64,000 nt of DNA from Hephaestia sp. MAHUQ-44 (GTDB taxonomy: Bacteria; Pseudomonadota; Alphaproteobacteria; Sphingomonadales; Sphingomonadaceae). Both the position numbers and the translations under genes were made by a program. Below the pieces are notes generated by a model. The model searched no databases. It saw nothing but the letters and a program-made list of their open reading frames with translations, and was not told the DNA's origin. The stretch's first letter is position 1, and each line of letters opens with the position of its first letter. The stretch lies in NCBI RefSeq assembly GCF_023806085.1, contig NZ_JAMSLX010000005.1, positions 62,001 through 126,000 on the forward strand, in the 5' to 3' direction. Positions 46,242 to 54,945 of the stretch are shown here, piece by piece.

Positions 46242-47954
46242 ATGGCCACTATGGCAACCCCAACCCGCGATGATTTCGCGGCCATGCTCGAGCAGACGCT
46301 CGGCGGCACCGACAGTTTCGAAGGCCACGTCGTCAAGGGCACCGTCACCGCAATCGAGAACGATCTCGCCGTCATCGACGTCGGGCTGAAGAGCGAAGGC
46401 CGCGTGCCGCTGCGCGAATTCGCCGCGCCGGGCCAGAAGGCCGATCTCAAGGTTGGCGACGAAGTCGAAGTCTATGTCGACCGCGTCGAGAATGCGAACG
46501 GCGAAGCGATGCTGAGCCGCGACCGCGCCCGCCGCGAAGCCGCCTGGGACAAGCTCGAAACCGAATTCGCCGAAAGCAGCCGCGTCGAGGGCGTGATCTT
46601 CGGCCGCGTCAAGGGCGGCTTCACCGTCGACCTGAACGGCGCCGTCGCCTTCCTGCCCGGCAGCCAGGTCGATATCCGCCCGGTGCGCGACGTGACCCCG
46701 CTGATGGACATGCCGCAGCCGTTCCAGATCCTGAAGATGGACCGCAAGCGCGGCAATATCGTCGTGTCGCGCCGCGCCGTGCTCGAAGAGACCCGCGCCG
46801 AGCAGCGTTCGGGCCTGATCCTGTCGCTGGCCGAGGGCCAGGTGATCGACGGCGTCGTCAAGAACATCACCGATTACGGGGCGTTCGTTGACCTGGGCGG
46901 CATCGACGGCCTGCTCCACGTCACCGACCTCAGCTACAAGCGCGTCGGCCACCCGTCGGAGATGCTGGGCATCGGCGACACGGTGAAGGTGCAGATCATC
47001 CGCATCAACCGCGACACGCAGCGCATCTCGCTGGGCATGAAGCAGCTCGAGAGCGATCCGTGGGAAGGCGCATCGGCCAAGTACCCGGTCGGCGCCAAGC
47101 TGTCGGGCCGCGTCACCAACATCACCGAATATGGTGCGTTCGTCGAACTCGAAGCCGGGATCGAAGGGCTTGTCCACGTCTCCGAAATGAGCTGGACCAA
47201 GAAGAACGTCCATCCGGGCAAGATCGTGTCGACCAGCCAGGAAGTCGAAGTCGTCATCCTCGAGGTCGACGAAGAGAAGCGTCGCATTTCGCTGGGCCTC
47301 AAGCAGGCGCAGGCGAATCCGTGGGAGGCCTTCGCCGAGAAGCACCCGATCGGCTCGACCGTCGAGGGCGAAGTCAAGAACGCGACCGAATTCGGCCTGT
47401 TCATCGGCCTCGACGGCGACGTCGACGGCATGGTCCACATGTCCGACATCGCCTGGGGCATCTCGGGCGAGGACGCGCTCAATCTGCACCGCAAGGGCGA
47501 GACCGTCGAAGCCGTCGTGCTCGACATCGACGCCGAGAAGGAGCGGATCTCGCTCGGCATGAAGCAGCTCGAGCGCGGCGCCCCCGCGGTCGGCGGCGTC
47601 GCTGCCGCGGGCAGCAAGGTCGCCAAGGGCGCGATCGTGACCGTCACCGTGCTCGAAGTGCGCGATGCGGGCCTCGAAGTGCAGGCGGGCGAAGACGGCG
47701 TCACCGGCTTCATCAAGCGCACCGATCTGGGTCGCGACCGCGACGAGCAGCGCCCCGAGCGCTTCCAGGTCGGCCAGAAGTTCGACGCATTGGTATCGGG
47801 CTTCGACCGCTCGAAGAAGCCGACCTTCTCGATCAAGGCGATGCAGATCGCCGAAGAGAAGCAGGCGGTTCAGCAATATGGCTCGTCCGATTCGGGCGCG
47901 TCGCTGGGCGACATCCTTGGCGAAGCGCTGAAGGCGCGCGAATCCAAGGACTAA
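46242..47954 (+). CDS. rpsA: 30S ribosomal protein S1
   Basis: S1 binds mRNA on the 30S subunit through six S1 (OB-fold) domains. The repeats are visible as KGTVTAIENDLAVIDVGLKS, VVKNITDYGAFVDLGGIDGL, GRVTNITEYGAFVELEAGIE and GEVKNATEFGLFIGLDGDVD, with further units at both ends. The 570 residues are typical for alphaproteobacteria. A second ATG three codons in is an alternative start. It is followed by ihfB after 236 bp. Confidence 0.98.
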   Translation: MATMATPTRDDFAAMLEQTLGGTDSFEGHVVKGTVTAIENDLAVIDVGLKSEGRVPLREFAAPGQKADLKVGDEVEVYVDRVENANGEAMLSRDRARREAAWDKLETEFAESSRVEGVIFGRVKGGFTVDLNGAVAFLPGSQVDIRPVRDVTPLMDMPQPFQILKMDRKRGNIVVSRRAVLEETRAEQRSGLILSLAEGQVIDGVVKNITDYGAFVDLGGIDGLLHVTDLSYKRVGHPSEMLGIGDTVKVQIIRINRDTQRISLGMKQLESDPWEGASAKYPVGAKLSGRVTNITEYGAFVELEAGIEGLVHVSEMSWTKKNVHPGKIVSTSQEVEVVILEVDEEKRRISLGLKQAQANPWEAFAEKHPIGSTVEGEVKNATEFGLFIGLDGDVDGMVHMSDIAWGISGEDALNLHRKGETVEAVVLDIDAEKERISLGMKQLERGAPAVGGVAAAGSKVAKGAIVTVTVLEVRDAGLEVQAGEDGVTGFIKRTDLGRDRDEQRPERFQVGQKFDALVSGFDRSKKPTFSIKAMQIAEEKQAVQQYGSSDSGASLGDILGEALKARESKD

Positions 47955-48056
47955 GCCACACAATGACGGCGAGCGGGGTGGACGTCCCATTATCCGGGAT
48001 ACCGGCCGGGAATCCACTCCGCTTACCGTAAAACGCGTTTCGTGTGTCGCAACAAT

Positions 48057-48086
48057 CCTATCCGTACGCGCGAATCGCGTGTACGG
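48057..48086 (+). terminator. Hairpin between rpsA and ihfB
   Basis: A long imperfect hairpin (ATCCGTACGCG / CGCGTGTACGGAT) lies about 100 bp after the rpsA stop. It has no T-run, so it may be a weak or Rho-linked terminator or an RNA processing site. Confidence 0.35.
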
Positions 48087-48190
48087 ATTGGTCTGATCAA
48101 GATTGAGCGTTCCGGCACGGTGCCGGGACATTCGGAGCGCCCGCGTGTGCCAGACCGTAGCGCCCGACGCGATCACCTGGGAGAGCGTTG

Positions 48191-48469
48191 ATGATTCGAT
48201 CTGAACTCGTTCAGATGCTTGCGGATGAAAATCCCGATCTGGCACTGCGCGACGTGGAAGCGATCGTGTCGACCTTCTTCGACGAGATTACCGACCGGCT
48301 CGCGGAAAACGGCCGCGTCGAATTGCGCGGTTTCGGGGCGTTTTCAACCCGCGCGCGCGATGCCCGCACCGGGCGCAACCCGCGCACCGGCGAGACCGTG
48401 AAGGTCAACGCCAAGCGCGTCCCCTATTTCAAGCCCGGCAAGGAAATGCGCGCGCGCCTCAACGTCTGA
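48191..48469 (+). CDS. ihfB: Integration host factor subunit beta
   Basis: IHF-beta is a DNA-bending protein of the HU family. The 92-residue product reads [20 protein letters not shown], then [20 protein letters not shown] and the beta-arm region [23 protein letters not shown] at 48191 is preferred over the TTG one codon earlier, with GGGAGAG upstream. Its rpsA neighbourhood is the standard one. Confidence 0.97.
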   Translation: MIRSELVQMLADENPDLALRDVEAIVSTFFDEITDRLAENGRVELRGFGAFSTRARDARTGRNPRTGETVKVNAKRVPYFKPGKEMRARLNV

Positions 48470-48553
48470 GGCCGACGGCCATGCCGCCGCGCGCGCCGAC
48501 ATGGTTCGCTTTCACTTGACGACCCCACCACCGATGCGCTTGTCGTCGGGCGC

Positions 48554-48640
48554 GCGGACGTGGCGAAATCGGTAGACGCAGCGGACTTAAAATCCGCTTG
48601 CCTGAAGGCAGTGCGGGTTCGAGTCCCGCCGTCCGCACCA
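48554..48640 (+). tRNA. tRNA-Leu (TAA anticodon)
   Basis: The 87-nt type II tRNA has acceptor stem GCGGACG/CGTCCGC, anticodon loop CTTAAAA (TAA), a long variable arm (TTGCCTGAAGGCAGT) and T arm GGTTCGAGTCC, with encoded CCA. Confidence 0.97.
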
Positions 48641-48733
48641 CCGTATCATCATCACAATTAACCCCGCGTCTCGATGGCGCCGGGGCGGTTGAGGTGGCAC
48701 AGTGGCGCCGCACGCGGCGAACGGAGGCAAGGA

Positions 48734-50224
48734 TTGACGCGCACGACGCGCACGACAGGGGCGATCGCGCTGATGCTGGGGCTTGGCCTGCTCCCGCTCG
48801 GCCTGCTGGGCGGGTGCGACCGGCGCAGCGATGTCGGGCCGGTGGTGGCGAGCGTGATCGGCACCGCGCCGGTGGCCGCCGACCCCGCGCGCGGCGCCCT
48901 CGGCCGCCCGTCGCAGATGCTGATGGCAAGCATCGCGCAAGGGCTGGTGCGGCTCGACGCCAGCGGACAGGTCGAGCCCGGCATTGCCGAGCGCTGGATC
49001 GTGATCGACGACGGCATGAGCACTATCTTCCGGATCGGCGACGTGACCTGGCCCGACGGCCGCGCGGTGACCGCGCGCGACGTGGTGCAGCGCCTGCGCC
49101 GCGAACTCGCGGCCGATTCGCGCAACCCGCTGCGCCCCTATCTGTCCGCGATCGACGAAGTGGTCGAGATGACACCCGAGGTGATCGAGGTGCGGATGAA
49201 AACGCCGCGACCCGACCTGCTGCGGCTGCTCGCGCGGCCCGAACTCGCGATCTTCCGGCTCGGTCCGCCGCGCGGCACCGGCCCGATGCGGCTGAGCGCG
49301 CAGCGGGGCGGGCCGGGCGTGCTGCTCGAACCCGTCCCCGGCCCCGCCATCGACGACGACACCCCGCCCCCGCCGCGGCCCGAACAGACGGTGCGGCTGA
49401 TCGGCGAGCGCGCGGCGAAGGCGATCATGCGGTTCAAGACGCTGCAATCCGATCTGGTCGATGGCGGCACCGTCGGCGACTGGCCGCTGGTCGCGGCGGC
49501 CGAGATCGCGCCGACCGCGATCCGGATCGACCCCGCACAAGGGCTGTTCGGGCTCGCTTTCGTCGAACGGACGGGATTTCTGGAAGAAGCCGATCACCGC
49601 GCGCTGGTGGCCGGCGCGCTCGACCGCGACGCCATCGTGGCGGGGGTGCGCACGGGCTGGACGACCACCGACCGTATCCTGCCCGATACGATCGATCTGG
49701 TGACGCCGCCCAACCTGCCCGGCTGGGCGATCGGGACGCTCGACGAGCGCCGCGCGCGGGGGCGCTCGGTGGTCGCACAGTGGGAACTGGCGCACGACAG
49801 CGCGCTGAGCCTGAAGATCGCGCTGCCCGACGGGCCGGGCGCGACATTGTTGTTCGGCGGGATCGCGCAATCGCTCGCCACGATCGGGATCGACGCGGTG
49901 CGCGTGGCGGAAAACGCCGACGCCGACCTGCGGCTGATCGACGCGATCGCGCCCGCGGACAATGCGCGCTGGTATCTCGCGCGCGCGTGCGCGCCGTGCG
50001 GCAAGCAGGCCGCGACGCTGATCGACGCGGCACGCACCGCGACGAGCACGGCGGCGCGCGGCGCGGCGATCGCCGAGGCCGACGCGGCGCTGGCGGCCGA
50101 TGTCGCCTTCATTCCCTTGGGCGCTCCGCTGAGATGGTCGCTGGTCACCGCGCGGCTCGATCTATGGCAACCCAATGCGCGGGCGTGGCATCCGTTGAAT
50201 CACCTGCGCACCGACACCAAATGA
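48734..50224 (+). CDS. ABC-type peptide/solute-binding lipoprotein (SBP family 5)
   Basis: The TTG at 48734 has a near-ideal GGAGG site 6 bases upstream and gives a 496-residue product with a lipoprotein signal peptide ending in GLLPLGLLGGCDRR. The body is a family-5 binding protein: RPSQMLMASIAQGLVRLDAS, VEPGIAERWIVIDDGMSTIF, and VTWPDGRAVTARDVVQRLRR. The pocket part is shorter and more divergent than in DppA/OppA. No permease or ATPase gene is next to it, so its partner and ligand are unknown. Confidence 0.85.
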   Translation: MTRTTRTTGAIALMLGLGLLPLGLLGGCDRRSDVGPVVASVIGTAPVAADPARGALGRPSQMLMASIAQGLVRLDASGQVEPGIAERWIVIDDGMSTIFRIGDVTWPDGRAVTARDVVQRLRRELAADSRNPLRPYLSAIDEVVEMTPEVIEVRMKTPRPDLLRLLARPELAIFRLGPPRGTGPMRLSAQRGGPGVLLEPVPGPAIDDDTPPPPRPEQTVRLIGERAAKAIMRFKTLQSDLVDGGTVGDWPLVAAAEIAPTAIRIDPAQGLFGLAFVERTGFLEEADHRALVAGALDRDAIVAGVRTGWTTTDRILPDTIDLVTPPNLPGWAIGTLDERRARGRSVVAQWELAHDSALSLKIALPDGPGATLLFGGIAQSLATIGIDAVRVAENADADLRLIDAIAPADNARWYLARACAPCGKQAATLIDAARTATSTAARGAAIAEADAALAADVAFIPLGAPLRWSLVTARLDLWQPNARAWHPLNHLRTDTK

Positions 50225-50230
50225 GCTGAG

Positions 50231-50665
50231 ATGGCGAACCGCACCACCCGCATCGACCCCGCAATGATCGACCGGCTGGCCGACATGGCGCATCTCGAGC
50301 GCGATCCCGCCGCCGTGCGCAAGCGCGTCGAGGCGATGGAAAATCTGCTCGAACGGATGTTCACCGTGCCGGGGCTCAACCGCCCGATCGGGCTCGACGT
50401 GATCGTCGGGATGGTACCCGTCCTGGGCGATGTCGTGGCCGCATCGCTGGGAAGCTGGATGGTGTGGGAAGCGCGCAACCTTGGCATGTCCAAATTCCAG
50501 ATGACGCGGATGATGGGCAATGTCGGGGTTGATTTCGTGCTCGGGCTGGTGCCGATCATCGGCGCGATCCCCGACTTCTTCTTCCGATCGAACACGCGCA
50601 ACCTGCGGATCATCAGGAAGCATCTCGACAAGCATCACCCGTCGACCGTGGTGATCGAGGGATAG
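50231..50665 (+). CDS. DUF4112 membrane protein
   Basis: The 144-residue protein has two hydrophobic stretches (GLDVIVGMVPVLGDVVAASL and VGVDFVLGLVPIIGAIPDFF), each with the Gly-Asp or Pro-Asp turn typical of DUF4112. The function is unknown. It starts 6 bp after the binding-protein stop, so the two may be one transcript. Confidence 0.9.
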   Translation: MANRTTRIDPAMIDRLADMAHLERDPAAVRKRVEAMENLLERMFTVPGLNRPIGLDVIVGMVPVLGDVVAASLGSWMVWEARNLGMSKFQMTRMMGNVGVDFVLGLVPIIGAIPDFFFRSNTRNLRIIRKHLDKHHPSTVVIEG

Positions 50666-50694
50666 GTTGCCGGGCTAGGCGGGCGATAAGCGCG

Positions 50695-50777
50695 CCGTCA
50701 TGCCGGACGGGGATCGGCCCTTTCACGAGCGGTAGCGCTTGAGGCGCGTTGGACCCCGGAACAAGTCCGGGGTGACG
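50695..50777. repeat. Dispersed palindromic repeat, copy 2
   Basis: Shares the ends CCGTCATGCCGGAC and GGACCCCGGAACAAGTCCGG (then GGTGACG) with the copies at 45448 and 62256, including the CCCCGGA/TCCGGGG hairpin. It lies between the convergent DUF4112 and RNase T2 genes. Confidence 0.85.
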
Positions 50778-50799
50778 GGTGGGGTCTCGGTGTTTTCCC

Positions 50800-51513
50800 T
50801 TACTTCGTTCCGCGCCAGATCTTGAGCGGGGCGGTCGCCGCGAGGCCGCGCTGGAAGGCGGAGCAGCGGCGATAGCGGTAGGCCGTATCGAGGCAGACCC
50901 AGATTTCTTCGAGCCAGCCGCTGCGGTTGGCGGTGATACGCAGCATATCGGCTCCCAGCCCCGGATTGGCGCGCGCCATCGCCGCAGCGAAGCCGCCTGC
51001 GGTGAGCGGACGGCGCGAGAGCGCGTCCATGTCGGGATAATGCAGCCGGGCATAGAGGCGGCGCGCGCGCGCGAAATATTGCGCGGGCGTATCGCGCGTG
51101 CAGGTGCCGTGCTTGGCCCATTCATGCTGGATGAGCTGGAGATCGGGGGTGGTGCAGAGTTGCTGCGCGAGGATACGTTCGGGAAGCAGCCCGGTCGCGC
51201 GGCAATATTGCGGCCATTCCTTCGTCTTGCCATCGGGCCACAGGCCGTGGAGCGTGAAGCCGAAGCGGTTGCCGCGCGCGCACTGAAATTGCGCCGAGGT
51301 TTCCCCTGCGCGGTTGCGGCAGGCTTGCGGGCTCCAGCTGATCGCGAGCGTGTAGCCGCCGATCGCGCGCACGCGTTTGGGCTGGTCCTTATCGGGCAGA
51401 TCGGGCCGGGGCTGCGGCAGGGTGCGGGGCAGCGCGCAGGAATAGGCCTGCGCGTTGGCGGCGACCGGAAGCGCGAGCGCGAGCGCGGCGGCCATCGTGA
51501 CAAGCGCTTTCAT
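50800..51513 (-). CDS. RNase T2 family ribonuclease
   Basis: This periplasmic or secreted RNase has a signal peptide (MKALVTMAAALALALPVAAN). Both T2 active-site segments are intact: FTLHGLWPDG with catalytic His89 and HEWAKHGTC with Glu131 and His135. Several paired cysteines fit disulfides. The ATG at 51513 follows a clear AGGGG region. It is 31 bp after nadC and probably co-transcribed. Confidence 0.95.
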   Translation of the reverse strand: MKALVTMAAALALALPVAANAQAYSCALPRTLPQPRPDLPDKDQPKRVRAIGGYTLAISWSPQACRNRAGETSAQFQCARGNRFGFTLHGLWPDGKTKEWPQYCRATGLLPERILAQQLCTTPDLQLIQHEWAKHGTCTRDTPAQYFARARRLYARLHYPDMDALSRRPLTAGGFAAAMARANPGLGADMLRITANRSGWLEEIWVCLDTAYRYRRCSAFQRGLAATAPLKIWRGTK

Positions 51514-51544
51514 CGGCCCTCCCCTTCCCTGTCGCTGTCGCCGG

Positions 51545-52390
51545 TTACACGCTGGCAAAATCGAGCCCGATGTCCGCCGCCGGCGCCGATTGGGTGAGGC
51601 GGCCGACGCTGACATAGGTGACCCCGGTGTCGGCGATCGCGCGGATCGTTTCCAGCGTGACGCCGCCCGACGCCTCGGTGGGAACACGCCCGCCGATGAG
51701 CGTGACCGCGCCGCGCAGCACCGGCGGCGGCATGTTATCGAGCAGCAGATGGGTGGCCCCGGCGGCGAGCGCGGGCTCGATCTGATCGACCGAATCGACC
51801 TCGACGATGATCCGGTCGATCCCCGCGGCGACCGCGCGGCGCACCGCCTCGCCGACCGAGCCGGCAACCGCGACGTGATTGTCCTTGATCATCGCGGCAT
51901 CCCACAGCCCCATGCGGTGGTTGGTCGCGCCGCCCATCCGCGTCGCATATTTTTCGAGCGCGCGCAGGCCGGGGATGGTCTTGCGCGTATCGAGCAGGAT
52001 CGCGCCGGTGCCGAGGATGCGATCGACATAACCCTGCGTCATCGTCGCGATGCCCGAGAGGTGCTGGACGGTATTGAGCGCCGAGCGCTCCGCGGTGAGC
52101 AGCGCGCGCGCGCGCCCTTCGAGTCGCATCAGATCGGTGCCGGGGGACACGCGATCGCCCTCCCCGACCAGCCGCTCGATCCTGACCTCGGGATCGAGCG
52201 CGCGGAAGAACGCCTCGGCGATCGGAAGCCCGGCGACGGTGATCGCGTCGCGGCTATCCATCACACCCGAGAAACGCGCGTCGGCCGGGATGACGGCGGC
52301 CGACGTGATGTCGCCGCCATCGCCCAGATCCTCGGCGAGCGTGGCCGCGACGAAGGCCTGAAGATCGAACCGATCGAGCGAAAAGGTCAA
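51545..52390 (-). CDS. nadC: Nicotinate-nucleotide pyrophosphorylase (carboxylating)
   Basis: NadC makes nicotinate mononucleotide from quinolinate in NAD synthesis. Motifs VAATLAEDLGDGGDITSAAV, ERSALNTVQHLSGIATMTQG, LDTRKTIPGLRALEKYA and IKDNHVAVAG are diagnostic. The usual N-terminus corresponds to a TTG at 52390 (then TFSLDRFDLQAF) with AGGAG upstream; an ATT one codon earlier is another option. The ATG further upstream falls in a repeat and adds MLRQAQHERSRQEHA, which is not family-like. Confidence 0.95.
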   Translation of the reverse strand: MTFSLDRFDLQAFVAATLAEDLGDGGDITSAAVIPADARFSGVMDSRDAITVAGLPIAEAFFRALDPEVRIERLVGEGDRVSPGTDLMRLEGRARALLTAERSALNTVQHLSGIATMTQGYVDRILGTGAILLDTRKTIPGLRALEKYATRMGGATNHRMGLWDAAMIKDNHVAVAGSVGEAVRRAVAAGIDRIIVEVDSVDQIEPALAAGATHLLLDNMPPPVLRGAVTLIGGRVPTEASGGVTLETIRAIADTGVTYVSVGRLTQSAPAADIGLDFASV

Positions 52391-52411
52391 AATTGCGTGC
52401 TCCTGTCGTGA

Positions 52412-52496
52412 CCGTTCGTGCTGAGCTTGTCGAAGCACCGCTTCGCTTCAGGTTGAAGCAGGAAATGCGGCCCTTCGACAAGCTCAGGGCGAACGG
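52412..52496. repeat. Inverted repeat element upstream of nadC
   Basis: Two 24-bp arms (52412-52435 and 52473-52496) match in 22 of 24 positions; they read CTGAGCTTGTCGAAG and its complement. This kind of CTTCGACAAGCTCAG repeat is very common in sphingomonad chromosomes. It lies in the gap between nadC and the PHA-system gene and extends the nadC frame upstream. Confidence 0.85.
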
Positions 52497-52536
52497 GGGT
52501 GTTCGCGGCCAGCCTTCCCCGGCGAACGGGAAGGCC

Positions 52537-52839
52537 CTATTCGAGCAGCTTGGGGCCTTCTTTCTGGAGGACGCCGCGAAGCTGGTTGCCGAACATGCCG
52601 AGGATGCCGGGCAGATCGAATTCGGCATGGACATTGGCATCCTGCACATCGAGGCGGCTGGCGATGCGCTGGCCCATCGCCTCGACGGTGAAGTGCATCA
52701 CATCGCCTTCCCAACGATGGTCGGTGATCGCGCCGCCGGGGACGAACCTGGCGATCTTGCCCACACCGCGTTCGATCCGGCCGCGCGCGACGGCCTTGCC
52801 GAGCCGGTGGGGGAGATCGACGGCGACGGGTTCGGTCAT
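52537..52839 (-). CDS. Polyhydroxyalkanoic acid system family protein
   Basis: The 100-residue product fits the PHA_gran_rgn family, small proteins annotated with polyhydroxyalkanoate granules but of unclear role. Typical phrases are DLPHRLGKAVARGRIERGVG, HFTVEAMGQRIASRLDVQD and VHAEFDLPGILGMFGNQL. The ATG at 52839 has GAGG upstream. It is 7 bp after the VOC-protein gene. No PHA synthase is in the window. Confidence 0.82.
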   Translation of the reverse strand: MTEPVAVDLPHRLGKAVARGRIERGVGKIARFVPGGAITDHRWEGDVMHFTVEAMGQRIASRLDVQDANVHAEFDLPGILGMFGNQLRGVLQKEGPKLLE

Positions 52840-52846
52840 GGCGTCC

Positions 52847-53272
52847 TCACGCTGCAAAGATCATGGCGTCATCGGCAAACGCTTTGAATTCGAGCGCGTT
52901 GCCCGCGGGATCGTGAAAGAACATCGTCGCCTGCTCGCCCACCTGCCCGGCAAAGCGCAGGTGCGGCTCGATGACGAACGCGGTGCCCGCGCGCCGCAAC
53001 CGATCGGCGAGCGCCTGCCAATCGGCCATCGTCAGCACCACGCCGAAATGCGGCACGGGAACGTCGTGGCCGTCGACCGGATTGGCATGGCCGCGCGGAC
53101 GCGGACGCGCATCGAGATGCGCGACGATCTGATGACCGTAGAGATCGAAATCGATCCATTCAGGCGCGCTGCGGCCCTCGCGGCAGCCAAGCACGCCGCC
53201 GTAAAAGGCGCGCGCGGCGGCGAGATCATCGACCGGAAAGGCAAGATGGAAAGGGCGGATCGCATCGGCCAT
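52847..53272 (-). CDS. VOC family (glyoxalase/dioxygenase fold) protein
   Basis: The 141-residue protein has paired beta-alpha-beta units of the vicinal-oxygen-chelate fold: [20 protein letters not shown] and [18 protein letters not shown], and ends with [16 protein letters not shown] carrying the C-terminal metal Glu. Putative metal ligands His9, His75 or so and Glu near 130 are in place. Substrate unknown. It is divergent from ubiB, 116 bp away. Confidence 0.88.
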   Translation of the reverse strand: MADAIRPFHLAFPVDDLAAARAFYGGVLGCREGRSAPEWIDFDLYGHQIVAHLDARPRPRGHANPVDGHDVPVPHFGVVLTMADWQALADRLRRAGTAFVIEPHLRFAGQVGEQATMFFHDPAGNALEFKAFADDAMIFAA

Positions 53273-53388
53273 CGCCCGCCAGCGCTATCGCATCCGCCGC
53301 CGCTTGGCGAGAGGAACGCGGAACCCGATCGCCGTGCGGGGCGTATCGCCGGGATGATGACGCATCCGAAACCATACCGGCGGCGGCG

Positions 53389-54903
53389 ATGATCAAGACG
53401 CTGGCGGTCGCCGCGCGCGATCGCGCCCGGCTGGGCGAGATATTGGCGGTCGCCTCGCGCTTCGGGCTCGAGACGCTGCTGGCGCGGATCGGAATCGCGC
53501 GCGGCGGCGACGCGGGCGAGGAGTCGGCGAGCGACCTGCCGCACCGGACGCGGCTGGCGATCGAGGCGTTGGGGCCGACCTTCGTCAAACTGGGGCAGAT
53601 TCTGGGCACGCGCGGCGATTTGCTGGCGCCCGAATGGATCGCCGAACTCGAAAAGCTGCACAGCCAGGCGCCCAAATTGCCCTTCGAAGCATTGCGCCCG
53701 GCGGTGGAGGAGGCGCTGGGCCAGCCGCCCGAACAGGCATTCGCGCGGTTCGACCCCGCACCGCTTGCCGCCGCGTCGATGGCACAGGTCCACCGCGCCT
53801 GGCTGGACGACGGACGGGCGGTGGTGCTCAAGATCCGCCGCCCCGGCGTGCGGCCGCTGATCGAGGCCGACCTCAGGATCGTCGCGCACCTTGCCGCGCT
53901 GGCCGAGCACGCCAGCGCCGAGGCGCGCCGCTTTTCGCCGCGCGCGCTGGCGCGGCAACTCGCCGAGTCGCTGCGCGACGAACTCGATTTCACGATCGAG
54001 GGGCGCAACGCCGATCGGCTGCGCGCGGATTTTGCGGGCGACGGCCGTGTGCTGGTGCCCGAGATCCACTGGGCATGGTCGTCCGAGACCTTGCTGGTGA
54101 TGGATTTCATCGAGGGGCTGCCGCCGGTGGGCGGCGCGACGCTGCGCGCGCACGGCATCGACTCCGCGCAAATCGCGGCGACCGGCGCCGACATGGTGCT
54201 CGACATGGTGCTGGTGAACGGGCGTTTCCACGCCGATCCGCACCCCGGCAATCTGCTGTGCCTGCCCGGCAACCGGATCGCGCTGCTCGATCTGGGGTCG
54301 ATCGGCCATGTCTCGCCCAAGCGGCGCGAGGAGTTTCTGAGCTTCGTCACCGCGCTGCAATCGGGCGATCCGGGCGGGCTCGCCGACACGCTCGCCTTGT
54401 GGTCCGACGGCCATGACGTGCCGCGCGAGAATGTGGTGCGCGCGGCCGAGCGGCTGGTGGCGCGCCACGGCGGCGGGCGGATCGTGCTGAGCGCGCTGAT
54501 CGGCGATTTTCTGCCGATCCTGCGCGACGAGCGGCTGATCCTGCCGCCCGATCTGCTGCTGATCTTTCGCGCGCTGCTGACGATCGACGGCGTGCTTACC
54601 GGCATCGAGCCCGATTTCGACCTGTCGGGGCCGATGGCGCGCGCGGGGCTGCGCGTGGCGCGCGCGCGGCTGGCGCCCGAACGCTGGCAGGCGACCGCGC
54701 AGGCGCTGGTGTGGGAACTGTTGCGGCTGGGCGACGATGCCCCGCGGCTGATCCGCGCGGCGGTGCGGCGGCTCGAGGCGCCGCCGGTGGCAGAGGCCGC
54801 GACCAGTGATGCGGCGATCCGGGCGGCGGGACGGTGGATCGCGGGGGCGCTACTGGCCGGGTTCATGCTCGTCGCGGGGGCGATCCTGCTTGGCCACGGG
54901 TGA
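53389..54903 (+). CDS. ubiB: UbiB/ABC1 family protein (ubiquinone biosynthesis)
   Basis: UbiB is an atypical kinase-like ATPase needed for coenzyme Q synthesis. The KxGQ motif (GPTFVKLGQILGTRGDLLA), the Ala-rich loop (APLAAASMAQVHRAWLDDG), VVLKIRRPGV, and the catalytic-like FHADPHPGNLLCLPGNRIAL and LDLGSIGH are all clear. At the C-terminus a membrane helix (WIAGALLAGFMLVAGAILLG) anchors it, as in the family. Length 504. It is not next to other ubi genes here. Confidence 0.93.
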   Translation: MIKTLAVAARDRARLGEILAVASRFGLETLLARIGIARGGDAGEESASDLPHRTRLAIEALGPTFVKLGQILGTRGDLLAPEWIAELEKLHSQAPKLPFEALRPAVEEALGQPPEQAFARFDPAPLAAASMAQVHRAWLDDGRAVVLKIRRPGVRPLIEADLRIVAHLAALAEHASAEARRFSPRALARQLAESLRDELDFTIEGRNADRLRADFAGDGRVLVPEIHWAWSSETLLVMDFIEGLPPVGGATLRAHGIDSAQIAATGADMVLDMVLVNGRFHADPHPGNLLCLPGNRIALLDLGSIGHVSPKRREEFLSFVTALQSGDPGGLADTLALWSDGHDVPRENVVRAAERLVARHGGGRIVLSALIGDFLPILRDERLILPPDLLLIFRALLTIDGVLTGIEPDFDLSGPMARAGLRVARARLAPERWQATAQALVWELLRLGDDAPRLIRAAVRRLEAPPVAEAATSDAAIRAAGRWIAGALLAGFMLVAGAILLGHG

Positions 54904-54945
54904 AGCGCGGTTGCCCGCCCGCCCGTTTCACGCGATAGCAACTCG

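Noticed and set aside
45953..46389. Plus-strand frames between the small genes and rpsA
   Set aside because: They overlap the rpsA start in another frame and have no family signature; the region is better read as promoter and leader.
46128..48245. Long minus-strand open frame opposite rpsA
   Set aside because: It mirrors the six S1 repeats in antisense; no ribosome site or family features.
48459..49870. Minus-strand frames containing GLEPALPSG and RRDSNPHCLQASGF
   Set aside because: They read the reverse strand of tRNA-Leu and extend antisense through the binding-protein gene; shadows of real features.
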